A DNA stretch of 64,000 nt from the NCBI RefSeq assembly GCF_000003855.2, contig NW_003101664.1, forward strand, positions 744,878-808,877, in the 5' to 3' direction. A model generated the notes under the pieces. It had not been told where the DNA came from, did not search any database, and was given only the letters and a program-made list of their open reading frames with translations. The stretch's first letter is position 1; the number at the start of each line of letters is the position of its first letter. Origin of the DNA: Blastomyces gilchristii SLH14081. Taxonomy: Eukaryota; Ascomycota; Eurotiomycetes; Onygenales; Ajellomycetaceae. Shown one piece after another: positions 31,882-42,870 of the stretch. Made by a program: the position numbers and the translations under genes.

Positions 31882-33516
31882 ATGTTGGTCGTTAGACGGG
31901 CAGCTGTGTATCAGAATCGCGCCAGCTTCGTGGGAACTTGGGAGGCTGTTGCGGCAGAGCTCGCCCTATGCAGAGTGAATAGCAGGAGAATGCCCTTATC
32001 TCGAAGGCCGTTTTCCTCATCGTCCGGACGCTGGCAGCAAAATGGCCAGGGGGGAAAAGGATCACAGGAGAAAGAGTCGTTTCGGTCGAGATTGCGGACA
32101 GCTCTGGGGAACACCAAAGTTGAATGGTATCCAATTCCTGTCGGGCTGGGCATCGGGTTCTTGGGATTTGTTCAATTCTTCAGATCTAAAAGAGCAGAAA
32201 AGGAACGGCTGGAACGCGAGGGCAGCGAGGAAGTGTTGCCGCGGAAGAAAATCCGACCCTCTGGGCCATGGCAGGTTCAGGTCATGTCTACCCTTCCCCT
32301 GAAGGCTATGTCTCGACTTTGGGGCCGCTTCAACGAGCTGGTCATTCCCTACTATCTCCGCGTCCCAGGCTTCAAGCTTTACTCCTGGATTTTCGGCGTC
32401 AATCTAGACGAAGTTGCAGAGCCCGACCTCCATACCTACCCGAACCTGGCCGCCTTCTTTTATCGCGAGCTAAAGCCCGGTGTCCGTCCACTCGACCCAA
32501 ACCCCCTAGCCATTCTCTCGCCAGCCGACGGACGAATACTACAGTTTGGGATGATTGAGAACGGGGAAGTCGAGCAGGTCAAGGGCATGACGTACAGTCT
32601 GGATTCTTTGCTGGGACATGAAGAGCTGAGCCCTGGCCACGAGCCGGTACATCCTACGAGGGCTCCAATACACCACAACGAACACCGCGAGCACACTAAT
32701 AAAGACCCCGATAATGTGGCAGCAGACGAGAAGTTTGCTAAAATGAATGGAATCACCTACACCCTCCCAACCTTACTCTCCGGCACCGGAAAGGGCCACG
32801 CCCCCGGAGACAAACCACTAGACGCATCTATGCATTCCACCACCAGCTCCGAAGCCAAGGTCAGAGCCGACCTCGCCAAGGGCAAAACAGCCTGGTACAT
32901 GCCCACGCCCACCTCAAATAGATCCCTCTTCTACGTCGTCATCTACCTCGCCCCAGGCGACTACCACCGCTTCCACTCCCCGGTGTCCTGGGTCGTCGAA
33001 AGCCGCCGCCATTTCGCCGGCGAACTCTTCTCCGTCTCCCCGTACCTCCAACGCACCCTGCCGGGCCTATTCACGCTGAACGAGCGCATCGTGCTCCTCG
33101 GCCGCTGGCGCTGGGGGTTCTTCAGCATGACGCCCGTCGGCGCCACGAACGTCGGCTCCATCAAGATCAACTTCGACTCCGAGCTGCGCACGAACAGCCT
33201 GACGACCGACACGGCCGCGGACCGCGCTGCTGCGGCCGCTGCCAAGCTCGGCGAGCCCTACTCGGGCTTCTCGGAGGCGACGTACCACCATGCCAGCAAG
33301 ACGCTAGAGGGCCATGCGCTACAGCGCGGCGAGGAGATGGGCGGATTCCAGCTGGGGAGCTCGATTGTGTTGGTTTTCGAGGCGCCGTTGGGCGGGCGGC
33401 CTAGTTTTGACCTGGGGTGGATGGGGGAGCACCGTGAGGGCGGTTGGAAGTGGAAGATTGAGAAGGGGCAGTATGTGAAGGTTGGGCAGGCGATTGGGGA
33501 GGTGGAGAAGGCATAA
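31882..33516 (+). CDS. PSD1: Mitochondrial phosphatidylserine decarboxylase
   Basis: Makes phosphatidylethanolamine by decarboxylating phosphatidylserine at the mitochondrial inner membrane. An intron-free frame of 544 aa. The N-terminus (MLVVRRAAVYQNRASF, then SSSGRW near residue 48) is basic and hydroxylated as in a mitochondrial presequence. A single hydrophobic segment, IPVGLGIGFLGFVQFF, follows at about residues 85-100. FGVNLDEV, ILSPADGRI and PGDYHRFHSPV are conserved in the family. The proenzyme self-cleaves at LGSS (Gly492-Ser493), making the pyruvoyl group on Ser493; yeast and bacteria have LGST or LGSS. A segment of about 95 residues (about 230-330) interrupts the usual domain and contains two similar units, MTYSLDSLLGHEE and ITYTLPTLLSGTG. 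Confidence 0.95.
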   Translation: MLVVRRAAVYQNRASFVGTWEAVAAELALCRVNSRRMPLSRRPFSSSSGRWQQNGQGGKGSQEKESFRSRLRTALGNTKVEWYPIPVGLGIGFLGFVQFFRSKRAEKERLEREGSEEVLPRKKIRPSGPWQVQVMSTLPLKAMSRLWGRFNELVIPYYLRVPGFKLYSWIFGVNLDEVAEPDLHTYPNLAAFFYRELKPGVRPLDPNPLAILSPADGRILQFGMIENGEVEQVKGMTYSLDSLLGHEELSPGHEPVHPTRAPIHHNEHREHTNKDPDNVAADEKFAKMNGITYTLPTLLSGTGKGHAPGDKPLDASMHSTTSSEAKVRADLAKGKTAWYMPTPTSNRSLFYVVIYLAPGDYHRFHSPVSWVVESRRHFAGELFSVSPYLQRTLPGLFTLNERIVLLGRWRWGFFSMTPVGATNVGSIKINFDSELRTNSLTTDTAADRAAAAAAKLGEPYSGFSEATYHHASKTLEGHALQRGEEMGGFQLGSSIVLVFEAPLGGRPSFDLGWMGEHREGGWKWKIEKGQYVKVGQAIGEVEKA

Positions 33517-34107
33517 AAGAAGCAAAAGAACAAGAAGAAGAAGAAGAAGAAGAAGAAAAAAGTCATTTTATAGATGGGATGAGCATGTGCTCGTGTGGGC
33601 GCTGTATCTACTACTTCTTTCTTGTATGTACTTTTTAACATTTTCTCTTGTCACTTTTCGGTGCATTTATTCTGCATTTTGGACCGGAAAAGGGGTTTGG
33701 GTTCGCTCATTTTTGTAAATTACATGATTCATGGTGCTCACGCATCCTCCTTAATCACATTTCATTTTCCTTTCTGAAGCCTTCGTAAGTATGCATGCAT
33801 ATATCGACCCAGCTCTCCCGGACGACTATTCTTGCATCACGGAGTGTAGATGTCTCCATAACGTTGATATCCGGAACCAGCCGTATATACAGGAACAGGC
33901 AAGACACACACACACACACACACCACTGCTGTCACTTACAAGTCTCGTCTCGTTGGCCAGTAGTTGACAGAGCTATCCGCGGTCTTGTGCGGTATTTCAC
34001 CTGCGATTCAAATCCCCGGACTTACCGTAACGTAGACCTTAATACACAACAAGATTCTTCAAAAGGGAAAAAGAAAAATACCCAAGTCCTCTTTCCTCAA
34101 CCCCTTG

Positions 34108-34138
<31 letters not shown>

Positions 34139-36794
34139 CCATTCCGAATCTTGCAGCAGGGGCGTACATACCTCGATCTTCCACCTTATCCCAGCACCTG
34201 AATCCTCATATACAGCACACACACACCACACCGGTCCCGTAGACGATGAAACGAAAAACGAAAACGAAAAAGAGAAATTCTACCGCGCCCTGCCCACTTT
34301 TTCCCGATATTTATTTCGTTTCTTCAACTCCCCCATACCACACCATGTATATGCTTGCTCTCCCTTCCCGAAACTCCCGAACCCGCCGGACCGACCCGGG
34401 GTTTCAGAAAAAGGGGGGAAATAAAATAAAATAAAAGCAATATAAATAAACTCGCAATCGGAATTGGGAATTCGGAATTGGGATGATATCTCGGGGCAGG
34501 ACAGGAGAATTTGAGCAGTAGTAAGATGAAAGGCAACAACACCCGTGGGGGTGGAAGAAGATGAGATATGATACGAAAAAGCAAAGAGAATGGGGGATGG
34601 GTGAGTGAGAATCCGATCTCTTTGAAGTTAAAATATGGCCGGGTCCAACATGCAGTAACCAGGACAACTTTCGCTATTTATTATTATGATTATTCCCTTC
34701 CTCCGCCGTGATGCTGAATAATGGACAGGTTGAGCCTGGCAATAATATAATTATTTGGGGAGCGGTGAATAATAATAATCCGTCCGGTGATTGGAATGGA
34801 GATGTCAAATCGAAATAATAAATACGGTTGTTACTCCGTTCTCCGTTTTCCGTTTCCCCCTCCCCCCTACCTACCCTACCCCACCCCGCTGGTATGTCCA
34901 TAGACTCCATACCATGGGTTCTTATTCTTTATCATTGTCGGACCGATGTCGATGGGGGTGGTTGTGGGACGGTAGGACCTGAGCCTGAGAGGTTTGGAGC
35001 TGTTTAAATGATAGTTACCAAAAACGAAAGGGGGAGGGAAAACGTGGAATGGAAGTGGAAGCAAAGAAAAAATAAAAAATAAAAATAAAAATAAATGGAA
35101 ATAAAAGTGAAAACTTTTTGGGGTTTTTTTTTTTTTTCCTTTTAGTTTGAATGGTGGAAGAGAAAGGTAGCAAAAACAACAATCCCTATCTGCCCAACTC
35201 CAGGTCTGCAGTCAGTTTATTATTTTTATCATTAGGCAAAAGAGCTCTCTCCTCGTTGCATCATGCTTGGGGATTTGCCAAAGGCCATGAATAACCAATG
35301 GGAAAAATGGGGGCTCAGAGCTATTTTGATTCGGTTGTTTCTCTTCTCTTCTTTTCGTTCTTTTCGTTCTTTTCGTTCTTTTTCGGCTTCTCTCCGCATT
35401 CCCTCCTCCGTTCCCATTGCTTGCCGTTCCCCCCTCTCCTCCTCCTGCTCCTCCTCTCAAAATCCCACTGAAGCTTGCCCGCGGCGTTAACAGCCCGTGC
35501 TAACAACCCTCCCCTGCCCCTCCCCCCTAGCGTTTTCTCTAAACGCCGATGACATCGTCCTTCGATTATTATTACCGCGTAATAATAATACCTGCTGTGA
35601 GTGCCGGTTGATCCGTCCAAGAGTACGGAGTACGCATGCACAATCCCTACCCCCTCCCTAAAATAACGATGGACGATAATCCCCCGCCGCCGCCGCCCGC
35701 CCGCTAGCTAGCTACTAGCTAGCTAGGGCGAAATAGATACATCCTCCGTACATCCTTTTAGGTCAACCTTGGCTTAGGCTGCGCAATGCGCATGCATGCA
35801 TGCAAGCAACCTTACTCCGTACTGTGGAGTTACCTACCTTGCTTGAACACACCTGTACTGCGTAATCCCAAGTTCCAATCTAACCTGCCTGCTGCTAAGT
35901 AGCTCGGGATCGGGGTTGTCTAGTTTAGTTTAGTGCAATAGAGATAGGATGGGGATAGGATAGGATATGTACTCCGTACAGTAGTATAACGATAACGATG
36001 CATGATCGATGGGATGATATGTAGATTGATGGAGTGTTCCAGAATCAAATCGTCGTTTCGTCTTGTGTCTACCAAGAGCCTGCACCACGCCTTGGCGGGG
36101 GCTTCTTCCTTGAGAATTCGCTCATTACTGTGTACGGAGTATGCGTCGTCTCTCTAAAATAAGTACGGAGTAGTGTCTTGAGAATGCACACTAACACTAT
36201 CTGGTCTCATCATCATGGAGAATCAGACCAGCAGGCAGTGGCTGCAGATCAGGCTGAGAGAGCAGATGAGTACTCATGTAGTAATAATGTAGTTACTGTA
36301 TGTGCGTGTTGTAAATTATTATTTATCTCCATCTCTTCAACTCCAGCTCCGGCTGTGTATTGTCCTATCCCTATCCTATGTTGATAGCTACATTTTAGAC
36401 TAACTTTGCTTTTTACACTTTCTTTTTTTTTTTTCTTTTTTTCTTTTTTTTTTCTTTTTTTCTTTTTTTTCTATTTTCATTTTTTCTATTTTCCTTTTTT
36501 TTTTTTCTTCTTTTTCCTGAGCAGGGCCGTGATCCGCAGCTGGGACTAACTGGTGGCGGAAGCATAAAAGAAGCCTTGCCTTGTAAGGTGGAAATCCGAG
36601 GAGGGAGAGCGAGAGACAACGGATACAGAAGCTAAATTCCCCTTGCCCACTTAGCCGAACGCCTCAAATAAGAATTATTATAGAGGCCCATGAGGCCAAT
36701 GACGTGTGGAGCAAGGAGGGGCAGTGGGATACACAGAGATACAGCAGTACACATATAGTCAATGGGGCGGGGCGGGGTGGAAATAGTACTAATC

Positions 36795-36838
<44 letters not shown>

Positions 36839-36971
36839 ATTATTGAGAAGCAAAAATAATGGATAGCTTCTGTCCCCATTATTCAATGCTCCTAGGAGGT
36901 GTCAATAGTACAGGGAAACGTATAGCTGTTTCATAAATGCAACGGAAAGAAGGACCCCAATTATTTTGGTT

Positions 36972-37008
<37 letters not shown>

Positions 37009-37391
37009 GTAGTGGATGGACAAGATATGCGGTGTGCTTGTACGCAGGAACAGTGCGACAAACGGTATTATTTTTCGCATGGGAATTTGGTGATCAATCA
37101 ACCCCCATAACTTACTATACTCCATACTCCATACTATACTCCATACTCCGTACTCTGTTCCGTGCTCGCTCTTCCCATCCGATTCCCCCATGCTCTATCC
37201 AACCCCCATGCCGCTCACCGCAATGTGCATTTATGCTGATAATAATGGGGGGAATGACAATCCGTTTCCGTTGCCAAGAGCGCGGCGAGAAACGTCAGGT
37301 GCAGTGCAGAGCTAGATCTAGCCACAGAATACATCATCCATTATTTGCTGGTTCTGAGGGAGAGAGTCGGGAGGAATAATCATAATCACAA

Positions 37392-37430
<39 letters not shown>

Positions 37431-39418
37431 ATATGATGCCACTCTGGAGGAGAGATTCTCATGAGTTGAAGTTGAAGCACGCAGGCGGATAATTGCCATT
37501 TGCGGAATGGTTTTGGTAATATAATCTGTACCTGAAACAGTCATAATAATAATTAATAACTTACAGCAGGGGAGAGAAAGAAAGAAAGCTTCTGGAAGAT
37601 ACAGACCGAACCGACCCGCCCGAGGTTGAGGTGGTTGAGGTTTGTATAAGTTACTACAAACTACGTAAGTTACCGTGTATGTACATGTACATTACATACA
37701 TGTAGTTACAGCGAGCGTATTGATTCCATTCCGAACCCAGTCCGGAGGTGTCGCCAGTATAGTATCATTATCATTATTCCCTATTCCCTATTCCCTATTC
37801 CCTTTTCATCTCTCTCTCACTCTCTCTCTCTCTCTAATAAGAAACTATTCGAACCTATTAACCTTCCTTCCCCCCCTCCTCTTACGACAGGTCACAGAAG
37901 AGTTCCCGCTCTCCTACGAATGGAAAATGCCGACGACAAGAACAGGCAAATAATTGTTTTTTTTCCCACCTGGACGCTAAGACCCCCGCCAAGCATTCCT
38001 CCCCAGGGATGCGGTCCTCAGTGTAACCTTGGCCAAGCAACAGTTGGCCAATGGCCTATACGTGGTGGTGGTAGTGGGGGGGAGGGACGGAGGGGGAAGA
38101 ATGGGAGAGAGGGGAGAGGGAGAAGGGGAACCAAACACACAGCGGAGACAACCTACTAGGAAGATGAAACTGGCTCATGTGTCATGGTTGGGGAGGAGAG
38201 GAACAAAGCACAGGCAATCCATGGACCATGAGGTTCTCCCATCCGTTGCTAGGTTTGAAAAGGGCAAGGCTTCGAAATGTTATCAGGATTAAGTCTCCAC
38301 GCTACCGTGGGTCAAAGACTCAAAGGACACTGGACACACTCATCACTCGCTCGCTCGCCCACAGGTCAACAACTATTCTAACCAGCAAACTCAATACGCT
38401 GGGAGGAGGAGGAGGAGTTACAGCTTGTAACAGCTAGAGGAGGGGGAGGGGGAGGAGGGGCAGGAGGAGGAGAGGGGTGTCTTTTCTCTTCTTTTTTTTT
38501 TTCTGTGTGGGCAAAAAAATAAAAGAATAACGACTGGATTAATATCTGGTTATTCCTGTACAGTGTACAGCCACCTGGAGGCTGGGGGCATGACGAGAGA
38601 GTTTACATTAATATTTTTAGTATCTGATTCCTGTTTTGTTTCCCACGGAGGCGATTTTTTTTTTCTTTTTCACTGGATTGGATTATCGGATTGGTTATTT
38701 TGCGCATTTCCTCTGGCCAAGCCGGGCCAAGATTTCCCTACGCTTTAATAAGAAGTCCTCTGCTGCCCGCTCCCACAAGTCCCACCGGTGGTATGAGATG
38801 ATGATGACTGCCGGGATTGCTGCGAACACTCCCTAAGCTGCTCCGTATACCCGTCGTCATATATAAGTTAACCGGCTGGCCCGCCCTGCCCAGCTACTGT
38901 TTCCTTTTTTTTTTTTTTCCTCTTCTCTATCTTCTCCTCCCCGTCTCCCGTCAGTCATTTTGCTCGGTGATTCATCTGCACAATAGAGAGAATCGCGGGC
39001 TGACTGACTGACTGCGGAATCCCCCTTCCCCCCGGACTAGCTGAGCTCCTGTTCCCTTGTTCTATGCTTGCATACCGTCCATAGCCCTTAAGTGTAGCTT
39101 CAGACAACTCTCCCCTCTGTCCGTGAATCAAGAAGAAAAAAAAAAAAAAAGAAAGAAAAAGAAAAAGAAAAGAGAAGAAAGAAGGAAGGAAAGAAAGAAA
39201 GAAAAGGGAAAAAGAACAAGAAAAGAACGAAAAAAATTATAAACGAAACAAGAATTCCGCTTCTTCTGTCTTGTCGGCCAAGGTCTCCTCCTCTCCAAAT
39301 GAGACCAGCCCGCTCTTCCATCGTCGCTGTTCGTACATATATCCAATCTACAACCAAATATTACTACCATTTAAAGCAAATATCTATTGCTTAAAATAAT
39401 CTCTTTTCTACCATCATC
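33517..39418. other. 5.9-kb gene-free region with microsatellites and repeated GTACGGAGTA motifs
   Basis: No conserved coding sequence. It holds a GAA run right after the PSD1 stop (33,520-33,560), (CA)n at 33,904-33,923, (CAT)n at 34,110-34,139, three (AAT)n tracts (36,796-36,835, 36,975-37,008, 37,392-37,429), CT-rich and GA-rich low-complexity tracts (36,420-36,510, 39,136-39,235), GCTAGCTA repeats at 35,702-35,727, and at least seven copies of a TACTCCGTAC-type motif. CT-rich sequence immediately before 39,419 suits a fungal start region for the ATPase gene. A long 5' leader or a noncoding transcript is possible. Confidence 0.6.
36796..37429. repeat. Cluster of three (AAT)n microsatellites
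   Basis: Three separate tracts of ATA/AAT repeats of about 34-40 bp each (36,796-36,835, 36,975-37,008 and 37,392-37,429) lie within 640 bp. Apparent frames across them contain Asn or Ile runs and are not genes. Confidence 0.9.
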
Positions 39419-42400
39419 ATGGAGAAATCAGAGAAACTCCCTCCCAACAGCGACACAACCTCGAGCAACGGCGAGGAGAAGGGCCTCCTCTCTCTCCCGG
39501 CCCATTCGCTCTCCTACGATACCGTTATTCGCGAACTAGGAACCGATCCCGAAGATGGCCTCTCTATCGAAGAAGCCAAGCGCCGTCTGGAGACCTATGG
39601 TCCCAATCAGCTCGAGGGCGGCGAGGGCGTCTCCATCGTGAAGATTCTCGTTAGCCAGGTGGCCAACGCAATGATGCTAGTTAAGCGGCCCACTTTCCCC
39701 CTTTCCCACCCCCTGTTTATTCTGTATGGAACTCTGTTTGGCTGATCTAGTGTTATGTTGTCGTGGTGTAATAGGTCCTTATCATGGCTATGGCCGTCAG
39801 TTTTGGTATTCAATCTTGGATCGAAGGTGGCGTCGTTGCCGCCGTTATCATCCTCAATATCATCGTTGGCTTCTTCCAGGAGTACGCTGCTGAGAAGACC
39901 ATGGATTCTCTGCGTTCCTTGAGTTCTCCCACGGGTAACGTCTCGCGAGAGGGGAATACCTCTACCATTCCTTCACTCGAGATCGTTCCCGGTGACATGG
40001 TTGAACTCAGGACTGGTGACACAGTCCCTGCGGATATCAGGTGAGTCTTGCCAAAACACAATATAAATATTATCTGCAGGACTGGTGAATTAATTGTTTT
40101 CTGTAGACTCGTGGAAGCCGTCAACTTCGAAACCGATGAGGCTCTGCTTACCGGCGAATCCCTTCCCGTCCAGAAGGATGCGGACCAGGTCTTCAAGCAA
40201 GATACCGGCCCGGGCGACCGACTGAATATTGCTTACAGCTCTTCAACCGTAACCCGAGGCCGCGCCCGTGGTGTTGTTGTCTCGACCGGCATGAAGACTG
40301 AAATCGGATCCATCGCTGCCGCTCTCCGCGCAACTGACTCGAAAGTTCGTGCTGTGAAGCGGGGGCCCGAGGGCGAAACCAAAAAGCGCTGGTACCTGCA
40401 GGCATGGGCTTTGACCGGCACGGATGCCGTGGGTAGATTCCTCGGTGTCAACGTCGGCACACCCCTGCAACGCAAACTCTCAAAGTTGGCTTTGATTCTT
40501 TTCGGCGTTGCCGTGCTGTTCGCTATCATTGTCATGGCTGCGAACGAGTTCAGCAGCAAAAACGAAGTTATCATCTACGCTGTCGCAACTGGTCTCAGTA
40601 TGATTCCCGCCTGTTTGGTTGTTGTCTTGACAATTACTATGGCCGTTGGCACCAAGCGGATGGTTGAAAGACATGTCATCGTTCGCAAACTTGACTCGCT
40701 GGAAGCACTTGGTGCCGTCACCAATATTTGCTCGGACAAGACTGGAACGTTGACCCAGGGCAAGATGGTGGCCAAGAAGGCATGGATCCCATCCCGCGGT
40801 ACATATTCTATCGGAACTTCAAATGAGCCGTTCAACCCGCACGTTGGCGCTATGGGCTTCGAAGCCGCGCCCCCCGTGAAAGCAGCTACCAACGACGAAC
40901 CGGCTGAAGGCATCTCCCCGGAAGACCTTCTCAAAGACAACGACGATCTTGTCAAATACCTCGACATTGCGTCCATGGCTAACCTTGCTCACGTCTACAA
41001 GAATGACCAGGATATGTGGCATGCTCGTGGCGAGCCTACAGAAATCGCTATCCAGGTCTTCGCATCTCGCTTCAACTGGAACAGGGACCGGTGGACCAAG
41101 GGTGACAATGCCCAATGGCACCAGAAAGCTGAATTCCCCTTCGATTCTAGCATCAAGAAGATGTCTGTTATTTTCGAGAACCGGAACGAAGGCCGCCAGA
41201 TGGTCTACACGAAAGGTGCCGTTGAACGTGTTCTTGAGGCATGTACCACCGTCGTGTGGAACCAGGGCGAAGGGCCCATCCCACTGACCGAGGAGCATTC
41301 TAATGAGATCCTTGAGAACATGGAAGTCATTGCCGCCCAGGGACTGCGTGTTTTGGCACTCGCCGGTCGGGAATACAAGGGATCGCAGCTGGAGGATGGC
41401 GATTACAACCGTGACGAAGTTGAGAAGGACTTGACCTTCCGCGGCTTGATCGGCCTCTACGATCCTCCTCGCCCAGAAACCGCCGGCGCTATCGAAGAAT
41501 GTTTCCGTGCGGGTATCTCCGTTCATATGGTTACTGGCGATCACCCTGGTACCGCACGGGCCATTGCTGCCCAGGTTGGCATCATCCCAAGCGACCTGAG
41601 CAATGTGGCGAAGGATGTTGCTGACGCCATGGTGATGACGGCTGGCCAATTCGACAAACTCACCGACGATGAAGTTGACGCGCTGCCCACTCTCCCACTG
41701 GTCATTGCCCGATGCGCACCAAATACCAAGGTCCGCATGATCCAGGCACTTCACCGACGCGGCCGCTTCTGCGCCATGACCGGCGACGGAGTCAACGACT
41801 CGCCGTCTCTCAAACATGCCGATGTTGGAATTGCCATGGGCGAGTCTGGATCGGACGTTGCCAAGGATGCCTCCGATATCGTTCTGACTGATGACAACTT
41901 CGCCTCGATCCTCAACGCCATCGAAGAAGGTCGCCGTATCTTTGACAACATCCAGAAATTCGTCCTCCATCTGTTGGCCGAGAATATTGCGCAGGCCTGT
42001 ACCTTGTTGATCGGATTGGCGTTCAAGGACGCCGATAACCAGTCCGTGTTCCCGTTGGCACCCGTGGAGATTCTCTGGATTATCATGATCACGTCCGGAA
42101 TGCCTGACATGGGTCTCGGTATGGAAATTGCCGCTCCCGATATCATGGATCGTCCACCTCAAAGCGTATGTTGCCATTCCCCCCCCCCCCCCCCCAAAAA
42201 AAAAAAAAAAAAAAAAACCCCCACCAATCTCTCTAAAAATAAAAATAAAAATTCTACTCTTTGTTCAGTTTTCTAACACCCCAAAATCTCAATACAGAAA
42301 CAAGGTATCTTCACCTGGGAATCATCATTGATATCCTCGCCTACGGCCTCTGGGATGTCTGCCCTCTGCCTTGCCTCCTTCACGCTTGTACTGTACGGAT

Positions 42401-42870
42401 TCGGCGACGGCAACCTCGGACGCGGCTGCAACACCACCTACACCGACCAGTGCGATACCGTCTTCCGCGCCCGCGCCACCACCTTTGTCTGCCTAACGTG
42501 GTTCGCGCTCTTCCTCGCGTGGGAGATGGTCAACATGCGCCGCAGCTTCTTCCGCATGCAGCCCAAGTCCAAGAAATACTTCACGCAGTGGATGCACGAC
42601 GTGTGGCGCAACCAGTTCCTCTTCTGGGCCATCATGGCCGGCTTCATCACCATCTTCCCCCTGCTGTACATCCCCGTCATCAACACCGTCGTGTTCAAGC
42701 ACAAGGGCATCTCGTGGGAGTGGGGCATTGTCTTTATCGAGGCGACGCTGTTCTTTGCCGGTGTCGAGGCGTGGAAGTGGGGCAAGCGCGTCTACTTCCG
42801 CCGCCAGGACCGCAAGGCCAAGGCCAAGGCGTCGTCTGGCGATGCGCGGATCATCGATAGTGAGCAGTAG
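39419..42870 (+). CDS. ENA1: P-type ATPase, ENA family (sodium/potassium efflux)
   Basis: Pumps Na+ or K+ out across the plasma membrane using ATP, important for salt and high-pH tolerance. Four exons, 39419-39679, 39775-40040, 40107-42165 and 42298-42870, encode 1,052 aa, usual for fungal IID ATPases. Visible in order are the cation-ATPase N-domain (SYDTVIRELGTDPEDGLSIEEAKRRL), TM1-2 with the FFQEY motif, LLTGES (about 189-194), TM4 with MIPACLVVVLTITM, the phosphorylation motif CSDKTGTLT (Asp386), a KGA nucleotide-binding motif, TGDHPGTA and the hinge MTGDGVNDSP. The C-terminal membrane segments follow in exon 4. The IPACL core and overall layout match ENA rather than Ca2+ pumps. The first intron uses donor GTTAAG. 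Intron 3 holds a C17-A22 homopolymer block. Confidence 0.93.
42179..42217 (+). repeat. C17-A22 homopolymer block in ATPase intron 3
   Basis: Seventeen C followed directly by twenty-two A, 13 bases downstream of the intron donor (42,166), then CCCCC. The tract is likely to vary in length between isolates and sequencing runs. It lies wholly inside the 132-bp intron, so coding is unaffected. Confidence 0.9.

Noticed and set aside
33940..34022. tRNA-like stretch with TGGCCAGTAG A box and GATTCAAATC B box
   Set aside because: T stem has mismatches, the acceptor ends pair only partly and no good anticodon arm forms. Kept out as a chance resemblance or a decayed copy.
36966..37379. Open frame starting with an Asn run
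   Set aside because: Produced by the AAT microsatellite; the rest has no conserved features.
34110..37429. Regular repeats that could suggest a CRISPR array
   Set aside because: They are microsatellites without spacers, in a eukaryotic genome.
40819..42177. Long minus-strand open frame of 452 codons
   Set aside because: Complement of the ATPase coding region; no domains of its own and the plus strand carries all P-type motifs.
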